Below the pieces are notes generated by a model. It did not search any database, was not told the origin of the DNA, and saw only the letters and a program-made list of their open reading frames with translations. From Tannerellaceae bacterium (GTDB taxonomy: Bacteria > Bacteroidota > Bacteroidia > Bacteroidales > Tannerellaceae), in contig JAISRY010000041.1 of NCBI GenBank assembly GCA_031273385.1, positions 1-25,822 of the forward strand: a DNA stretch of 25,822 nucleotides, given 5' to 3'. Below, piece by piece: positions 1-8,651 of the stretch (its first letter is position 1; each line of letters starts with the position of its first letter). Made by a program: the position numbers and the translations under genes.

Positions 1-151
1 CCTCACAGGGAAACACCTTCGGTGTTATGTCCAGTGTAGTCTGTCCATACCCCGCTCTGCGCTCCGCTTGAACGGGGTTATTTAGAGGCAACGCCTCCGG
101 CGTTTGGTCACAGAAGACAAAATCGAATGCATTGATTATCAGGAGAAACAC

Positions 152-237
152 ACCCGTCATAAACGCAGTGAAGCAATCCAGGAGTGCGACACACAGACGC
201 ACTTCTGGATTGCTTCACTACGTTCGCAATGACGGGT
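152..237. repeat. Imperfect palindromic repeat with CGTCATTGCGAAC-type ends
   Basis: The left arm (152-188) and right arm (198-237) are inverted copies separated by nine bases. Both contain the string AGTGAAGCAATCCAG or its complement and end in ACCCGTCAT / ATGACGGGT. The left arm lacks four bases (TGCG) present in the right arm. The same end sequence recurs at 25337-25365, so this belongs to a dispersed family. A hairpin this long would fold strongly in RNA. Confidence 0.85.
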
Positions 238-408
238 ACTACTTAGTTATAATCGGCTGTAAATCAACGCAATCGCCGTCATTTCCCTTTTTGATAAACC
301 TGGTTTATTGGGTACTCGCAATGACGGACACCACTTAATTATAATCGGCTGGAAATCAAGTAATCGCCGTCATTTCCCTTTTTGATAAACCTGGTTTATT
401 GGGTACTC
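226..408. repeat. Two tandem copies of a 92-bp repeat unit
   Basis: Unit 1 is 226-317 and unit 2 is 318-408. Each begins with GCAATGACGG, contains TTATAATCGGCTG and ends in TTTATTGGGTACTC. The copies differ at a handful of positions and one indel. Inside each unit is a near-perfect hairpin, ATAAACC-T-GGTTTAT, nested in a wider CCGTCATT ... AATGACGG inverted pair. The unit's first bases overlap the right arm of the preceding palindrome, so the duplication may have arisen from it. Confidence 0.85.
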
Positions 409-481
409 GACATGACGTTTTTGTAGACCCAATCCTGCGCCTGGTTGTCGTCTCGTTCCGCCTGGTTGTCGGTGTGTCAAT

Positions 482-509
482 GTAGAGACGCAAAATCTTG
501 CGTCTCTAC
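482..509. repeat. 12-bp perfect hairpin, possible terminator or dispersed repeat
   Basis: GTAGAGACGCAA at 482-493 pairs perfectly with TTGCGTCTCTAC at 498-509 across a four-base loop. No T-run follows on either strand, so it is not a classical terminator. It directly abuts the heptamer array. I recall similar GTAGAGACGC palindromes as common intergenic repeats in Bacteroidetes and cyanobacteria, but did not check this. Confidence 0.8.
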
Positions 510-512
510 GGC

Positions 513-554
513 TATTCACTATTCACTATTCACTATTCACTGTTCACTATTCAC
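513..554. repeat. Heptamer tandem array, 6 units of TATTCAC
   Basis: Six consecutive 7-base units read TATTCAC, with one variant TGTTCAC in the fifth position. It ends about 35 bases before the purM -7 box. The reverse-complement form of the same heptamer occurs as an eight-unit array at 25223-25278. Arrays like this can change unit number by slippage. Confidence 0.9.
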
Positions 555-588
555 TATGTCCATTGTTCGCTTTCCCGGATAAAAGTGT

Positions 589-596
589 TACCTTTG
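589..596 (+). promoter_or_regulatory. Bacteroidetes -7 box for purM operon
   Basis: TACCTTTG matches the TAnnTTTG consensus of the Bacteroidetes housekeeping sigma factor. It lies 19 bases before the purM ATG. A possible -33 element (TTG at 563-565) is 23 bases upstream, a little far from ideal. Confidence 0.6.
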
Positions 597-615
597 CAGT
601 CCAAAAGGGTAGATC

Positions 616-1782
616 ATGAGTGACCAACGTTACAATCTTCGTGGCGTGTCAGCCTCTAAGGAGGATGTTCATCGCGCTATTAAACATATTGATAAAGGGC
701 TGTTTCCGAAAGCGTTCTGTAAAATTATACCGGATGTTTTGGGGAATGATCCCGACTATTGTAATATTATGCATGCGGATGGGGCGGGGACGAAATCCTC
801 CCTCGCTTATATGTATTGGAAAGAGACGGGCGATCTCTCCGTATGGAAAGGAATCGCACAGGATGCATTGATTATGAATATTGATGACCTGCTGTGCGTC
901 GGGGCGACAGACAATATCCTGGTCTCGTCGACGATCGGGCGGAATAAACTGTTGATACCTGGGGAGGTGATCTCCGCTATTATCAATGGGACGGACGAAC
1001 TGCTCGCCGGACTGCGCGAGATGGGTATCGGCTGTTATGCTACGGGCGGGGAGACGGCCGATGTGGGCGACCTGGTACGCACGATTATTGTGGACAGCAC
1101 GGTGACGTGCCGGATGAGGCGGTCGGAGGTCATTGATAACGGCCATATCCGCGGCGGCGACGTGATTGTGGGGATGGCCTCTTATGGGCAGGCGGATTAT
1201 GAAATGGGTTATAACGGAGGGATGGGCAGTAACGGGCTTACTTCCGCCCGCCATGATGTGTTTGCCCATTATTTGGCGGCGAAATACCCCGAAAGCTACG
1301 ATCCGGCGTTGCCCGGCGAGCTGGTCTATTCCGGCCGCCTGGCGCTGACCGAGCAGATAGAGGGGCTTGGCGTCGATGCGGGGAAGCTGGTGTTGTCGCC
1401 CACGCGGACGTATGCGCCGGTGATCAAGGCGGTACTCGACAGCTGCCGGCCGGCTATCCATGGGATGGTACACTGTTCGGGAGGCGCACAGACGAAAGTC
1501 ATGCATTTTGTGGAGAATAAGCGGGTCGTGAAGAATAACCTTTTCCCCATACCCCCTCTTTTCCGTCTGATTCAGGAACAGAGCGGGACGTCGTGGAGCG
1601 AAATGTATAAGGTATTTAATATGGGACACCGGATGGAGGTCTACCTGTCGCCCGAACGGGCGGACGAGGTGATCGGGATCAGCCGGGGCTTCGGGATAGA
1701 GGCGCGGGTGGTCGGCTTTGTGGAAGAGGCCGGAGCGAATGAGTTGATTATTGAAAGCGAGAAAGGGCGCTTTATTTATTGA
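616..1782 (+). CDS. purM: Phosphoribosylformylglycinamidine cyclo-ligase (AIR synthase)
   Basis: PurM closes the imidazole ring of FGAM with ATP to give aminoimidazole ribotide in purine synthesis, in the cytoplasm. The 388-residue protein carries the family's nucleotide-binding DGAGTKSSLA near residue 55 (usually DGVGTK) and GGETAD near residue 143, followed by a GxxxGxxGxTS-like stretch around residues 199-209. At 388 residues it is somewhat longer than the approximately 345-residue Escherichia coli enzyme, as is usual for the Bacteroidetes form, which is divergent and could be labelled only 'AIR synthase-related'. It is the first gene of a tight operon, six bases before prfA, with a -7 box at 589-596. 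Assignment rests on motifs and the purM-prfA-pyrF order, which I recall as conserved in Bacteroidales. Confidence 0.9.
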   Translation: MSDQRYNLRGVSASKEDVHRAIKHIDKGLFPKAFCKIIPDVLGNDPDYCNIMHADGAGTKSSLAYMYWKETGDLSVWKGIAQDALIMNIDDLLCVGATDNILVSSTIGRNKLLIPGEVISAIINGTDELLAGLREMGIGCYATGGETADVGDLVRTIIVDSTVTCRMRRSEVIDNGHIRGGDVIVGMASYGQADYEMGYNGGMGSNGLTSARHDVFAHYLAAKYPESYDPALPGELVYSGRLALTEQIEGLGVDAGKLVLSPTRTYAPVIKAVLDSCRPAIHGMVHCSGGAQTKVMHFVENKRVVKNNLFPIPPLFRLIQEQSGTSWSEMYKVFNMGHRMEVYLSPERADEVIGISRGFGIEARVVGFVEEAGANELIIESEKGRFIY

Positions 1783-1788
1783 ATATAG

Positions 1789-2874
1789 ATGGCTGAAAGC
1801 AATTTGTTAAGCAGGTTGGACGGGCTGGCAAGCCGTTTTGAAGAGATCGGTACGCTGATTACCGATCCGGAGGTGATTGCCGATATGAAACGGTTTGTCC
1901 GCTTGAACAAGGAATACCGCGATCTGGAGAAGATTGTCCTTGCCGGCATCGAATACAAGAGGGTATTGGACGGGGCGAGGGAGGCCAGGGAATTGTTGGA
2001 GACGGAGCAGGATCCCGAGATGCGGGAGATGGCGCGTGAAGAGATGGAGGACTGCCAGGCGCGTATCCCCGGATGGGAAGAGCGGATCAAGCTGTTGCTG
2101 GCTCCTGCCGATCCCCAGGATGAGAAAAATGCGATCGTCGAGATACGGGGCGGAACGGGCGGCGACGAGGCGGCTCTTTTTGCCGGCGACCTCTACCGCA
2201 TGTATGTCAGATACTGCGAAAACAAGGGGTGGAAAGTCGAGCTGACCAGTTATGCCGAGGGGGCGGCCGGCGGCTTTAAGGAGATTATTTTTACGGTCAG
2301 CGGCGAGGGCGTATATGGCATATTGAAATATGAATCGGGCGTGCATCGCGTACAGCGGGTTCCGCAAACGGAGATGCAGGGGCGCGTGCATACCTCCGCC
2401 GCGACGGTGGCCGTGCTTCCCGAAGCGGAAGAGTTTGACGTGGAGGTCAGGGAACAGGACATACGTACCGATATCTTTTGCGCCTCCGGGCATGGCGGGC
2501 AGTCGGTCAATACGACCTATTCGGCGATCCGGCTGGTACATATCCCGACAGGTATTACGGTACAGTGCCAGGACGAAAAGTCGCAGTTGAAGAACAGGGC
2601 GAAAGCGCTTGTCGAGCTGCGAAGCCGTATCTATAATATGGAGTACCAGAAATACCTGGACGAGATATCCTCCAAGCGCAAGACGATGGTCTCTTCGGGC
2701 GACCGCTCGGCCAAGATCCGTACCTATAACTATCCGCAGGGGCGCGTCACCGACCACCGCATCAACTATACCATCTATAACCTGTCCGCTTTTATGGACG
2801 GCGATATCCAGGATTGTATCGACCACCTGATCGTTGCCGAGAATGCGGAGCGGCTGAAAGAATCCGAACTATAA
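1789..2874 (+). CDS. prfA: Peptide chain release factor 1
   Basis: RF1 recognises UAA and UAG stop codons and triggers hydrolysis of peptidyl-tRNA on the ribosome. The 361-residue length is typical. The catalytic GGQ is at residues 236-238, within GHGGQSVNTTYSAIR. The stop-codon-reading PxT tripeptide is at residues 192-194 as PQT (PAT in E. coli RF1). The acidic GGTGGDEAALF segment at 121-131 and the HRVQRVP stretch are also diagnostic. The PxT loop, rather than SPF, makes this RF1 and not RF2. The start is six bases after the purM stop, so the two are co-transcribed. Nothing is unusual apart from glutamine in the PxT position. Confidence 0.97.
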   Translation: MAESNLLSRLDGLASRFEEIGTLITDPEVIADMKRFVRLNKEYRDLEKIVLAGIEYKRVLDGAREARELLETEQDPEMREMAREEMEDCQARIPGWEERIKLLLAPADPQDEKNAIVEIRGGTGGDEAALFAGDLYRMYVRYCENKGWKVELTSYAEGAAGGFKEIIFTVSGEGVYGILKYESGVHRVQRVPQTEMQGRVHTSAATVAVLPEAEEFDVEVREQDIRTDIFCASGHGGQSVNTTYSAIRLVHIPTGITVQCQDEKSQLKNRAKALVELRSRIYNMEYQKYLDEISSKRKTMVSSGDRSAKIRTYNYPQGRVTDHRINYTIYNLSAFMDGDIQDCIDHLIVAENAERLKESEL

Positions 2875-2892
2875 ATATAAAGGGTGAATAAC

Positions 2893-3735
2893 ATGAATAA
2901 AGAGCAGTTGTTTGAACATATCAAAAGGAAGCAGTCTTTCCTTTGTATCGGCTTGGACACGGATATAAAGAAGATCCCCCAACACCTGTTGGTGGAAGAG
3001 GATCCGCTGTTCGCCTTTAATAAAGCGATTATTGATGCGACCGCCGCCTGTTGCGTCGCCTACAAGCCGAACCTTGCCTTTTATGAAAGCCTGGGGGTAG
3101 TCGGGATGTCCGCTTTTGAGAAGACCGTCGCCTATCTTCGCGAGCACTACCCCGACCAGTTCATTATTGCGGACGCCAAACGCGGCGATATCGGGAATAC
3201 GTCGGGGATGTACGCCCGTTCGTTCTTCGAGCATGTCCGGGTGGATGCCGTTACGGTCGCCCCCTATATGGGCGAAGACAGCGTGAAACCCTTTCTGGTT
3301 TATCCGGGAGGGTGGGTGATCCTGCTGGCGCTGACGTCGAACGGCGGTGCGCAGGATTTCCAGATGACGGAGCTGGCGGATGGCAGCCGCCTGTTTGAAA
3401 AGGTATTGAAGACCTCCAGGGAGTGGGCGACCGACGAACGGCTGATGTATGTCGTCGGCGCGACGCAGGCCAGGATGCTGCTCGACGTGCGCAGGCTTGT
3501 GCCGGATCACTTCCTGCTCGTGCCGGGCGTCGGTGCGCAGGGGGGTAGCCTGCAGGAGGTCGTCCGCTACGGGATGAACGACCGGTGCGGATTGCTGGTA
3601 AACTCTTCCCGCGCGGTGATCTATGCGGATAGCGGCCGTGATTTTGCGCGGGCGGCGGGAAAGGAGGCCTATGTTATACAACAGGAAATGGCCTGTTGCC
3701 TGCGGGAAAGAGGAATTATTCCTGTCAAGTCGTAG
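2893..3735 (+). CDS. pyrF: Orotidine 5'-phosphate decarboxylase (PyrF2 type)
   Basis: This enzyme decarboxylates OMP to UMP, the last step of de novo pyrimidine synthesis. The protein has the N-terminal CIGLDTD motif and the catalytic [10 protein letters not shown] motif carrying the Lys/Asp network. About 280 residues and the [12 protein letters not shown] segment place it in the longer subfamily (PyrF type 2). I chose the ATG at 2893. A GTG at 2884 is in frame, but it sits inside the likely ribosome-binding site AAAGGGTG (2879-2886). It is the third gene of purM-prfA-pyrF, 18 bases after prfA. The group couples purine and pyrimidine synthesis with translation termination in one transcript. 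Confidence 0.96.
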   Translation: MNKEQLFEHIKRKQSFLCIGLDTDIKKIPQHLLVEEDPLFAFNKAIIDATAACCVAYKPNLAFYESLGVVGMSAFEKTVAYLREHYPDQFIIADAKRGDIGNTSGMYARSFFEHVRVDAVTVAPYMGEDSVKPFLVYPGGWVILLALTSNGGAQDFQMTELADGSRLFEKVLKTSREWATDERLMYVVGATQARMLLDVRRLVPDHFLLVPGVGAQGGSLQEVVRYGMNDRCGLLVNSSRAVIYADSGRDFARAAGKEAYVIQQEMACCLRERGIIPVKS

Positions 3736-3754
3736 CAAAGTCAATATTTTTTCT

Positions 3755-3762
3755 CAACTTTG
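3755..3762 (+). promoter_or_regulatory. Probable -7 box for the lipid A operon
   Basis: CAACTTTG differs from TAnnTTTG at the first base only. It lies about 35 bases before the lpxD start in the 61-base gap after pyrF. It supports separate transcription of lpxD-lpxC/fabZ-lpxA, though read-through from pyrF is possible because no terminator hairpin is visible. Confidence 0.45.
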
Positions 3763-3796
3763 CAAATTGTACAGTCACAACAAACTAAAATGAGTA

Positions 3797-4840
3797 ATGG
3801 AGTTTTCTGCTCAGCAAATAGCTGATCTTTTGAATGGAACAGTCGAGGGCGATCCTGATGTAAGGGTAAACGCTTTCGCTAAAATAGAAGAGGGCAAACC
3901 CGGTGCGTTGTCTTTTTTGGCAAATCCCAAGTACGAGCATTATATGTATACGACCGAAGCGGGGGTTGTTTTGGTGAATCAGGATTTTACGCCATCCGCT
4001 CCGGTGAAGCCGACGTTGATACGGGTTGCCAATGCCTACGCCGCGTTAGCTGTCCTGCTGGATATGGCGGATCAGTCGAAGAAAAAGAGCGCCGGCATAG
4101 ATTCCGGCGCGTTTATTCATGCATCTGTTTCGATGGGGGACGACTGCTATGTGGGGAACTTTGCCTATATCGCCGAACATGCGAAGATCGGGAAGAACTG
4201 CAAAGTCTATCCCCATGCCTATATCGGCGAGCATGTCACGATCGGGGACGGGTGTATCCTTTATCCCCATGCGACCGTATACGAGGGGTGTGTGATTGGG
4301 AACAACTGTATCCTGCACGCCGGTTCGGTGGTTGGTTCCGACGGCTTCGGGTTTGCTCCCGAAGAGGGAGGTAATTATAAAAAGATACCCCAGTTGGGGA
4401 ATGTCACGCTGGAAGACGATGTGGAAATCGGCGCGAATACGACGATTGACCGGGCGGTGATGGGCTCTACGATCATCCGCAAGGGGGTCAAGCTGGATAA
4501 CCTGGTGCAGATCGCCCATAACGTCGAGGTGGGCGAATGTACGGTGATGGCGGCGCAGACGGGCATCTCCGGTTCGGTGAAGATCGGCTCGCATTGCCGG
4601 TTTGGCGGACAGGCCGGGCTGGCCGGGCATTTACGGATAGGCGACGGCGTATCTGTCGGCGCACAATCGGGCATTATCAGCAATGTGGAGAGCGGGCGCA
4701 GCATATTGGGAGCGCCGGCCATCGACTCGAAAGCCTTTATGCGGTCGAGCGTTATTTTCAGCCGCCTGCCCGACATGTACCGCACCATCGGACAGTTGCA
4801 GCGAGAAATAGAACAGTTGAAAGAAAAGATTAATAAATAA
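3797..4840 (+). CDS. lpxD: UDP-3-O-acylglucosamine N-acyltransferase LpxD
   Basis: LpxD adds the second 3-hydroxyacyl chain, to the 2-amino group of UDP-3-O-acylglucosamine, in the third step of lipid A synthesis. The 347-residue protein begins with the LpxD-specific uridine-binding domain (about 1-100). A left-handed parallel beta helix made of hexapeptide repeats follows (about 105-315; for example [20 protein letters not shown]). It ends in a charged helical tail. The catalytic histidine is H241 in [10 protein letters not shown]. The start ATG at 3797 has no strong Shine-Dalgarno sequence. An ATG seven bases upstream (3790) opens an 11-codon overlapping frame. It leads lpxD-lpxC/fabZ-lpxA, with a 13-base gap to the next gene. 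Confidence 0.97.
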   Translation: MEFSAQQIADLLNGTVEGDPDVRVNAFAKIEEGKPGALSFLANPKYEHYMYTTEAGVVLVNQDFTPSAPVKPTLIRVANAYAALAVLLDMADQSKKKSAGIDSGAFIHASVSMGDDCYVGNFAYIAEHAKIGKNCKVYPHAYIGEHVTIGDGCILYPHATVYEGCVIGNNCILHAGSVVGSDGFGFAPEEGGNYKKIPQLGNVTLEDDVEIGANTTIDRAVMGSTIIRKGVKLDNLVQIAHNVEVGECTVMAAQTGISGSVKIGSHCRFGGQAGLAGHLRIGDGVSVGAQSGIISNVESGRSILGAPAIDSKAFMRSSVIFSRLPDMYRTIGQLQREIEQLKEKINK

Positions 4841-4853
4841 AACTATAGGAGAT

Positions 4854-6239
4854 ATGCTCAAACAAAAGACACTTGCGGCAAGTTTCTCTTTACAAGGCAA
4901 AGGTTTGCATACCGGGTTAAGTATCCATATCACCTTTCATCCGGCTCCGGACAACCATGGGTACAAGATTAAGCGCGTCGACCTGGAGGATCAGCCCGTC
5001 ATCGAAGCATGGGCGGAGAATGTAGCCTGTACCCAAAGGGGTACCGTTATATCTAAAAACGGCGTACAGGTCAGTACCATCGAACACGCGATGGCGGCGC
5101 TGTATGCTTTTGAGATTGACAACTGCCTGATCGAAGTCGACGCCCCCGAATTTCCCATCCTTGACGGGAGTTCGCGTTTCTTTGTCGAAGAGATACAAAA
5201 AGCGGGTATTGTAGAACAGGAGGCGACCAAGGATTATTATATCGTCAAACAGAAAATAGAGGTAAGGGATGAGGAGACCGGCTCTTCCCTGATCCTGCTT
5301 CCGGATGATAAGTTCAGCGTTCATGTTCTGATCTCTTTCGATTCGCCGGTTCTTTCCAACCAACATGCCACGCTGAACGACCTGAGCGGCTTCGCCGACG
5401 AGGTGTCGGCTTCGCGGACGTTCGTCTTCGTGCGCGAGATAGAGGCGTTGTTGAATAATAACCTGATAAAAGGCGGCGACCTGGATAATGCGATTGTTAT
5501 CTATGACCAGGAAATGCCCCGGGAATCGTTGGAGAAGCTGGCGCAGGAGGTCAATATCCCGTATAAGGACATCCGTTCGCTGGGGTATATCAACAATAAA
5601 CCGCTGGTATTCGACAACGAGCCGGCACGCCATAAGCTGATTGATGTGATCGGCGATATCGCGCTGATCGGCAAACCGATCCGGGGGCGTATCATTGCGA
5701 CCCGTCCGGGGCATAAGATCAATAACCAGTTGGCGCGTATGATCCGGAAAGATATCAAGCTGAACGAGGTACAGGCGCCGGTGTATGATCCGAGCGCCGC
5801 GCCGGTGATGGACGTTTACCGGATCAAGGAGCTGTTGCCCCACCGTTATCCGTTCCTGTTGGTGGACAAGATTATTGAATTGAACGGGAATTATATTGTC
5901 GGGATTAAGAATATTACGGTGAACGAACCCTTTTTCCAGGGACATTTTCCGCAGGAGCCGGTGATGCCGGGCGTGCTGCTCGTCGAAGCGATGGCGCAGA
6001 CCGGTGGGCTGCTGGTATTAAACTCGGTCGATGAGCCGGAGCGTTATTCGACTTACTTTATGAAGATTGACAATGTGAAGTTCCGTCAGAAAGTCGTTCC
6101 CGGCGATACGTTGATTTTGCGTCTGGAGCTGTTGTCGCCTATACGCAGGGGCATCTCTACGATGAAAGGGCATGTCTTTGTGGGGGAGAGGCTGGTTACC
6201 GAAGCGGAATTTATGGCACAAATCATTAAAAATAAATAA
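4854..6239 (+). CDS. lpxC: Bifunctional LpxC deacetylase / FabZ dehydratase fusion
   Basis: The N-terminal part (about 1-300) is the zinc deacetylase LpxC, which commits UDP-3-O-acyl-GlcNAc to lipid A. Its metal ligands are H78 in IEHAMAAL and H260/D264 in [11 protein letters not shown], with the catalytic histidine H287 in RPGHKIN. The C-terminal part (about 318-461) is a FabZ hot-dog fold dehydratase that removes water from 3-hydroxyacyl-ACP. It has [12 protein letters not shown] at 327-338, catalytic H364 in GHFP and E378 in [11 protein letters not shown]. This fusion is standard in Bacteroidetes. One polypeptide links the enzyme that uses 3-hydroxyacyl-ACP for membrane phospholipid with the one that drives lipid A, so it may help balance the two. 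It starts 13 bases after lpxD with AGGAGAT just upstream. Confidence 0.97.
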   Translation: MLKQKTLAASFSLQGKGLHTGLSIHITFHPAPDNHGYKIKRVDLEDQPVIEAWAENVACTQRGTVISKNGVQVSTIEHAMAALYAFEIDNCLIEVDAPEFPILDGSSRFFVEEIQKAGIVEQEATKDYYIVKQKIEVRDEETGSSLILLPDDKFSVHVLISFDSPVLSNQHATLNDLSGFADEVSASRTFVFVREIEALLNNNLIKGGDLDNAIVIYDQEMPRESLEKLAQEVNIPYKDIRSLGYINNKPLVFDNEPARHKLIDVIGDIALIGKPIRGRIIATRPGHKINNQLARMIRKDIKLNEVQAPVYDPSAAPVMDVYRIKELLPHRYPFLLVDKIIELNGNYIVGIKNITVNEPFFQGHFPQEPVMPGVLLVEAMAQTGGLLVLNSVDEPERYSTYFMKIDNVKFRQKVVPGDTLILRLELLSPIRRGISTMKGHVFVGERLVTEAEFMAQIIKNK

Positions 6240-6248
6240 TTCAAAAAG

Positions 6249-7037
6249 ATGATGACTCACTCTCCTCTATCTGTTGTCCATCCTGAAGCGCGCATAGGCC
6301 AAAATGTCACCATTGGGGCGTTTGTCGTGATTGAAAAGGATGTTGTAATCGGCGACAACTGTCGCATCTATCCACACGTGACGATTCTGGACGGCGCACG
6401 CATCGGAAACAACTGTAATATCTTCCCCGGGGCGGTAGTGGCCGGTATACCGCAGGATCTGAAATTTGCCGGAGAGAGGACGACGGCGGAGATCGGGGAT
6501 AATACGACGATCCGCGAATGTGTGACGGTGAATCGCGGAACGGCGTCGAAAGGGAAAACGGTCATTGGCCGCCATTGCCTGATTATGGCCTATTCGCATG
6601 TCGCGCACGATTGCGTATTGAAAGACCATATTATCCTGGGCAATGCCTCGCAACTGGCCGGCGAGGTCGAAATAGACGATTACGCGATTGTGAGCGGAGG
6701 GAGCCTGGTGCATCAGTTTACCCGCATATCGCGGCATGTGATGGTACAGGGCGGCTCCCGCGTGGGGAAAGATATCCCGCCCTATACGCTGATCGGGCGG
6801 GAGCCTATCGTCTATTGCGGGATCAACATCGTCGGGTTGCGCCGCCGGGGGTTCACCAACGACCAGGTGTTTCTTATCCAAGATATTTACCGTACGCTGT
6901 ATACCCGCGGCTTAAACAATACGGAAGCCATAAAATGTATAGAGACCGAATATGGCTCGAGCGAAGAGCGGGATTTGATCCTGAACTTCATCAAGTCGTC
7001 AAACCGTGGGATCGTCAGGGGGTCGATCGACGAATAG
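6249..7037 (+). CDS. lpxA: UDP-N-acetylglucosamine O-acyltransferase LpxA
   Basis: LpxA transfers a 3-hydroxyacyl chain from acyl carrier protein to the 3-OH of UDP-GlcNAc, the first step of lipid A synthesis. The 262-residue length equals the usual family length. Hexapeptide repeats fill residues 10-190 (for example IGDNCRIYPHVTI). The catalytic histidine is H120 in YSHVAHDC. The family's GIPQDLKFAGE motif is at about 66-76, and the C-terminal helical domain follows RRRGFTNDQV. Two adjacent ATGs (6249 and 6252) could start it. It lies nine bases after lpxC/fabZ and completes the operon. GC-rich reading continues to the stop without anomaly. Confidence 0.97.
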   Translation: MMTHSPLSVVHPEARIGQNVTIGAFVVIEKDVVIGDNCRIYPHVTILDGARIGNNCNIFPGAVVAGIPQDLKFAGERTTAEIGDNTTIRECVTVNRGTASKGKTVIGRHCLIMAYSHVAHDCVLKDHIILGNASQLAGEVEIDDYAIVSGGSLVHQFTRISRHVMVQGGSRVGKDIPPYTLIGREPIVYCGINIVGLRRRGFTNDQVFLIQDIYRTLYTRGLNNTEAIKCIETEYGSSEERDLILNFIKSSNRGIVRGSIDE

Positions 7038-7086
7038 GGGATCTGTTTTTTATTTATTTATGGTGAACGGATCGGATATTTTTTCT

Positions 7087-7094
7087 TATTTTTG
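7087..7094 (+). promoter_or_regulatory. -7 box upstream of the pRiA4b-like gene and miaA
   Basis: TATTTTTG is an exact TAnnTTTG match, 20 bases before the ATG at 7115. It gives the acidic protein and miaA their own promoter after the lipid A operon. Confidence 0.5.
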
Positions 7095-7114
7095 AAGCAA
7101 TAAACATATAGGCT

Positions 7115-7675
7115 ATGATATTTAGGTTTCTTATCTTATCTGATGAAGCGAGTGATTTCATCCGTGAAATTAAAATCGACGCAGAGGCTTCTTTTCTGGA
7201 CCTGCACAACGTCATCCTTGATTCTGTCGCCTACGCAAAGGATCAGATGACCTCATTCTTTGTTTGTGACGACGATTGGGGAAAGAAAATTGAAATCACA
7301 TTAGTGGATATGGGTTCCTCTTCCGAGGAAGACAACTACATTATGGAAGATACCCTTTTGGAAGAGCTGCTGGAAGATGAGGGGCAGAAGCTGCTTTACG
7401 TCTTCGACTATTTGACGGAGCGCGCCTTTTTTATGGAACTTCGTGAAATCATTCCGGGGAAAAACCTGGATAAGCCGCTGATCAGCAGGACGGGAGGATT
7501 GCCTCCGCCACAAGTGGTCGACTTTGAGGAGGCGAATCAAAAGAACGCGTTGACAGACCTTTTCAACGAGGATTTCTATGGCGATTCGGAATATGATATG
7601 GACGAACTGGATAAAGACGGGTTTGAAGGGCTTGACGAAGTGAATGGCAACGCTTTCGAAGAAGACACATTCTGA
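7115..7675 (+). CDS. Plasmid pRiA4b ORF-3-like protein, acidic C-terminus
   Basis: This 186-residue protein resembles the pRiA4b ORF-3 (IS1096 passenger TnpR-like) family, whose members are small, widespread and without an established reaction. The supporting pattern is a beta-strand opening ([17 protein letters not shown]), the '[12 protein letters not shown]' helix and '[17 protein letters not shown]', followed by repeated short strands. The last 50 residues are highly acidic (for example [14 protein letters not shown]) and probably disordered. No signal peptide or membrane segment is present, so it should be cytoplasmic. The gene overlaps the start of miaA by 32 bases, which implies translational coupling. 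Family assignment is by recall of sequence pattern only. Confidence 0.7.
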   Translation: MIFRFLILSDEASDFIREIKIDAEASFLDLHNVILDSVAYAKDQMTSFFVCDDDWGKKIEITLVDMGSSSEEDNYIMEDTLLEELLEDEGQKLLYVFDYLTERAFFMELREIIPGKNLDKPLISRTGGLPPPQVVDFEEANQKNALTDLFNEDFYGDSEYDMDELDKDGFEGLDEVNGNAFEEDTF

Positions 7676-8576
7676 CAACATCCTTATAGTACTGCTTGGG
7701 CCGACGGGCGTCGGGAAAACGGAACTCAGCCTGCGGCTCGCCGAACGACTGGGCTCCCCGGTAATCTCTGCCGACTCCCGCCAGCTATACAAAGGCCTCT
7801 CTATCGGCACGGCCGCTCCATCGCCCCGGCAGATGGCGCGGGTGAAACATTATATGGTCGGGATGCTTGAACTTGACGGCTATTATAGCGCGAGCCACTT
7901 TGAAACGGATGTGCTGACGCTGTTGCAGGAACTGCATGAAACGATACCGGCCGTTGTGATGACGGGCGGTTCGATGATGTATATTGATGCCGTCTGCAAA
8001 GGGATCGACGATATGCCGACGGTTGCGCCCGAGATACGAAACGCCATCTATTCCCAGTTTGAACGGGAGGGGCTTGCCCCCCTTTTACAGGAGCTGGAGA
8101 GACTGGATCCCATTCATTATCACGAAGTGGACAGGATGAACCACAAACGGGTGATCCATGCTGTCGAGGTTTGCCGCACGACGGGTAAACCCTATTCCTC
8201 TTTCCGCACGAACAGCCGCAAAGAGCGCCCGTTCAGGATCCTCAAGATCGGGCTTACGCGGGAGCGGGAAGAGCTGTACGACCGCATCAACCGGCGTGTT
8301 GACCACATGATGGAGAACGGTTTGCTCGATGAAGCATGTAGCGTCTATCCCTTTAAACAACTGAACGCCCTGAATACGGTAGGGTATAAGGAGCTGTTCC
8401 GCTACCTGGATGGCGACTGGCCATTGGAAACGGCTGTAGAGAAGATAAAAAGCAACTCCCGCCAATATGCCCGCAAACAGCTGACCTGGTTCAGGCGGGA
8501 CAGTGAAATCACCTGGTTTCATCCCGCAATGGAAACGGAAATCATGGCGCATATCCGGCAGGCGATGCGCCCGTAA
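7644..8576 (+). CDS. miaA: tRNA dimethylallyltransferase MiaA
   Basis: MiaA transfers a dimethylallyl group to A37 of tRNAs that read codons starting with U, which improves decoding. The 310-residue protein has the Walker A P-loop GPTGVGKT at 19-26, the DSRQLY motif at 44-49, and the [10 protein letters not shown] and [12 protein letters not shown] stretches that typify the family. The start at 7644 overlaps the upstream acidic protein by 32 bases. A start at a later methionine would remove the P-loop, so the assigned start or one just inside it is required. It ends 75 bases before the symporter ATG, with a separate promoter in between. Confidence 0.97.
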   Translation: MATLSKKTHSDNILIVLLGPTGVGKTELSLRLAERLGSPVISADSRQLYKGLSIGTAAPSPRQMARVKHYMVGMLELDGYYSASHFETDVLTLLQELHETIPAVVMTGGSMMYIDAVCKGIDDMPTVAPEIRNAIYSQFEREGLAPLLQELERLDPIHYHEVDRMNHKRVIHAVEVCRTTGKPYSSFRTNSRKERPFRILKIGLTREREELYDRINRRVDHMMENGLLDEACSVYPFKQLNALNTVGYKELFRYLDGDWPLETAVEKIKSNSRQYARKQLTWFRRDSEITWFHPAMETEIMAHIRQAMRP

Positions 8577-8624
8577 AGGGTGAAATACCATATTCATGGT
8601 ATGCCGGTACTCCTGCGTATCCGG

Positions 8625-8632
8625 TACCTTTG
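8625..8632 (+). promoter_or_regulatory. -7 box for the symporter gene
   Basis: TACCTTTG matches TAnnTTTG. It lies 19 bases before the ATG at 8652, which is preceded by GGAAG. The position means an in-frame start at 8580 would be upstream of the promoter, so it decides the gene start. Confidence 0.65.
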
Positions 8633-8651
8633 CCGTCAAATTGGAAGTAAG

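Larger units (their letters stand above)
1..615. other. Gene-free repeat-rich region upstream of purM
   Basis: No credible coding sequence is seen in these 615 bases. The only open frame (132-338) runs through repeat sequence and has no family resemblance. In order the stretch holds three short GC-rich hairpins (about 12-104), an imperfect palindrome (152-237), two copies of a 92-bp repeat (226-408), two copies of a 13-base motif CGCCTGGTTGTCG 21 bases apart (438-471), a 12-bp-stem hairpin (482-509), six heptamers (513-554) and the purM promoter. It looks like a landing zone for small non-coding repeats. Confidence 0.8.

Noticed and set aside
132..338. 68-codon open frame across the left repeats
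   Set aside because: It runs through the palindrome and 92-bp repeats, has no ribosome-binding site or family pattern, and is repeat-derived.
482..509. Rho-independent terminator
   Set aside because: The hairpin is perfect but no T-run follows on either strand, and no gene ends just before it within the window.
513..554. CRISPR array
   Set aside because: Units are only 7 bases with no spacers, and no cas genes are present in the window.
649..1629. Long minus-strand frame opposite purM
   Set aside because: It is the antisense shadow of a GC-rich gene, has a His/Arg/Pro/Gln-rich composition, and purM carries clear family motifs.
1807..2826. 339-codon minus-strand frame opposite prfA
   Set aside because: The plus strand codes for RF1 with GGQ; the antisense frame shows no family features.
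4917..5945. 342-codon minus-strand frame opposite lpxC/fabZ
   Set aside because: It is antisense to a strongly supported fusion gene and has no promoter or motif.
8580..8651. Longer N-terminus for the symporter (start at 8580)
   Set aside because: It lies upstream of the -7 box at 8625-8632, and the added residues are not membrane-like.
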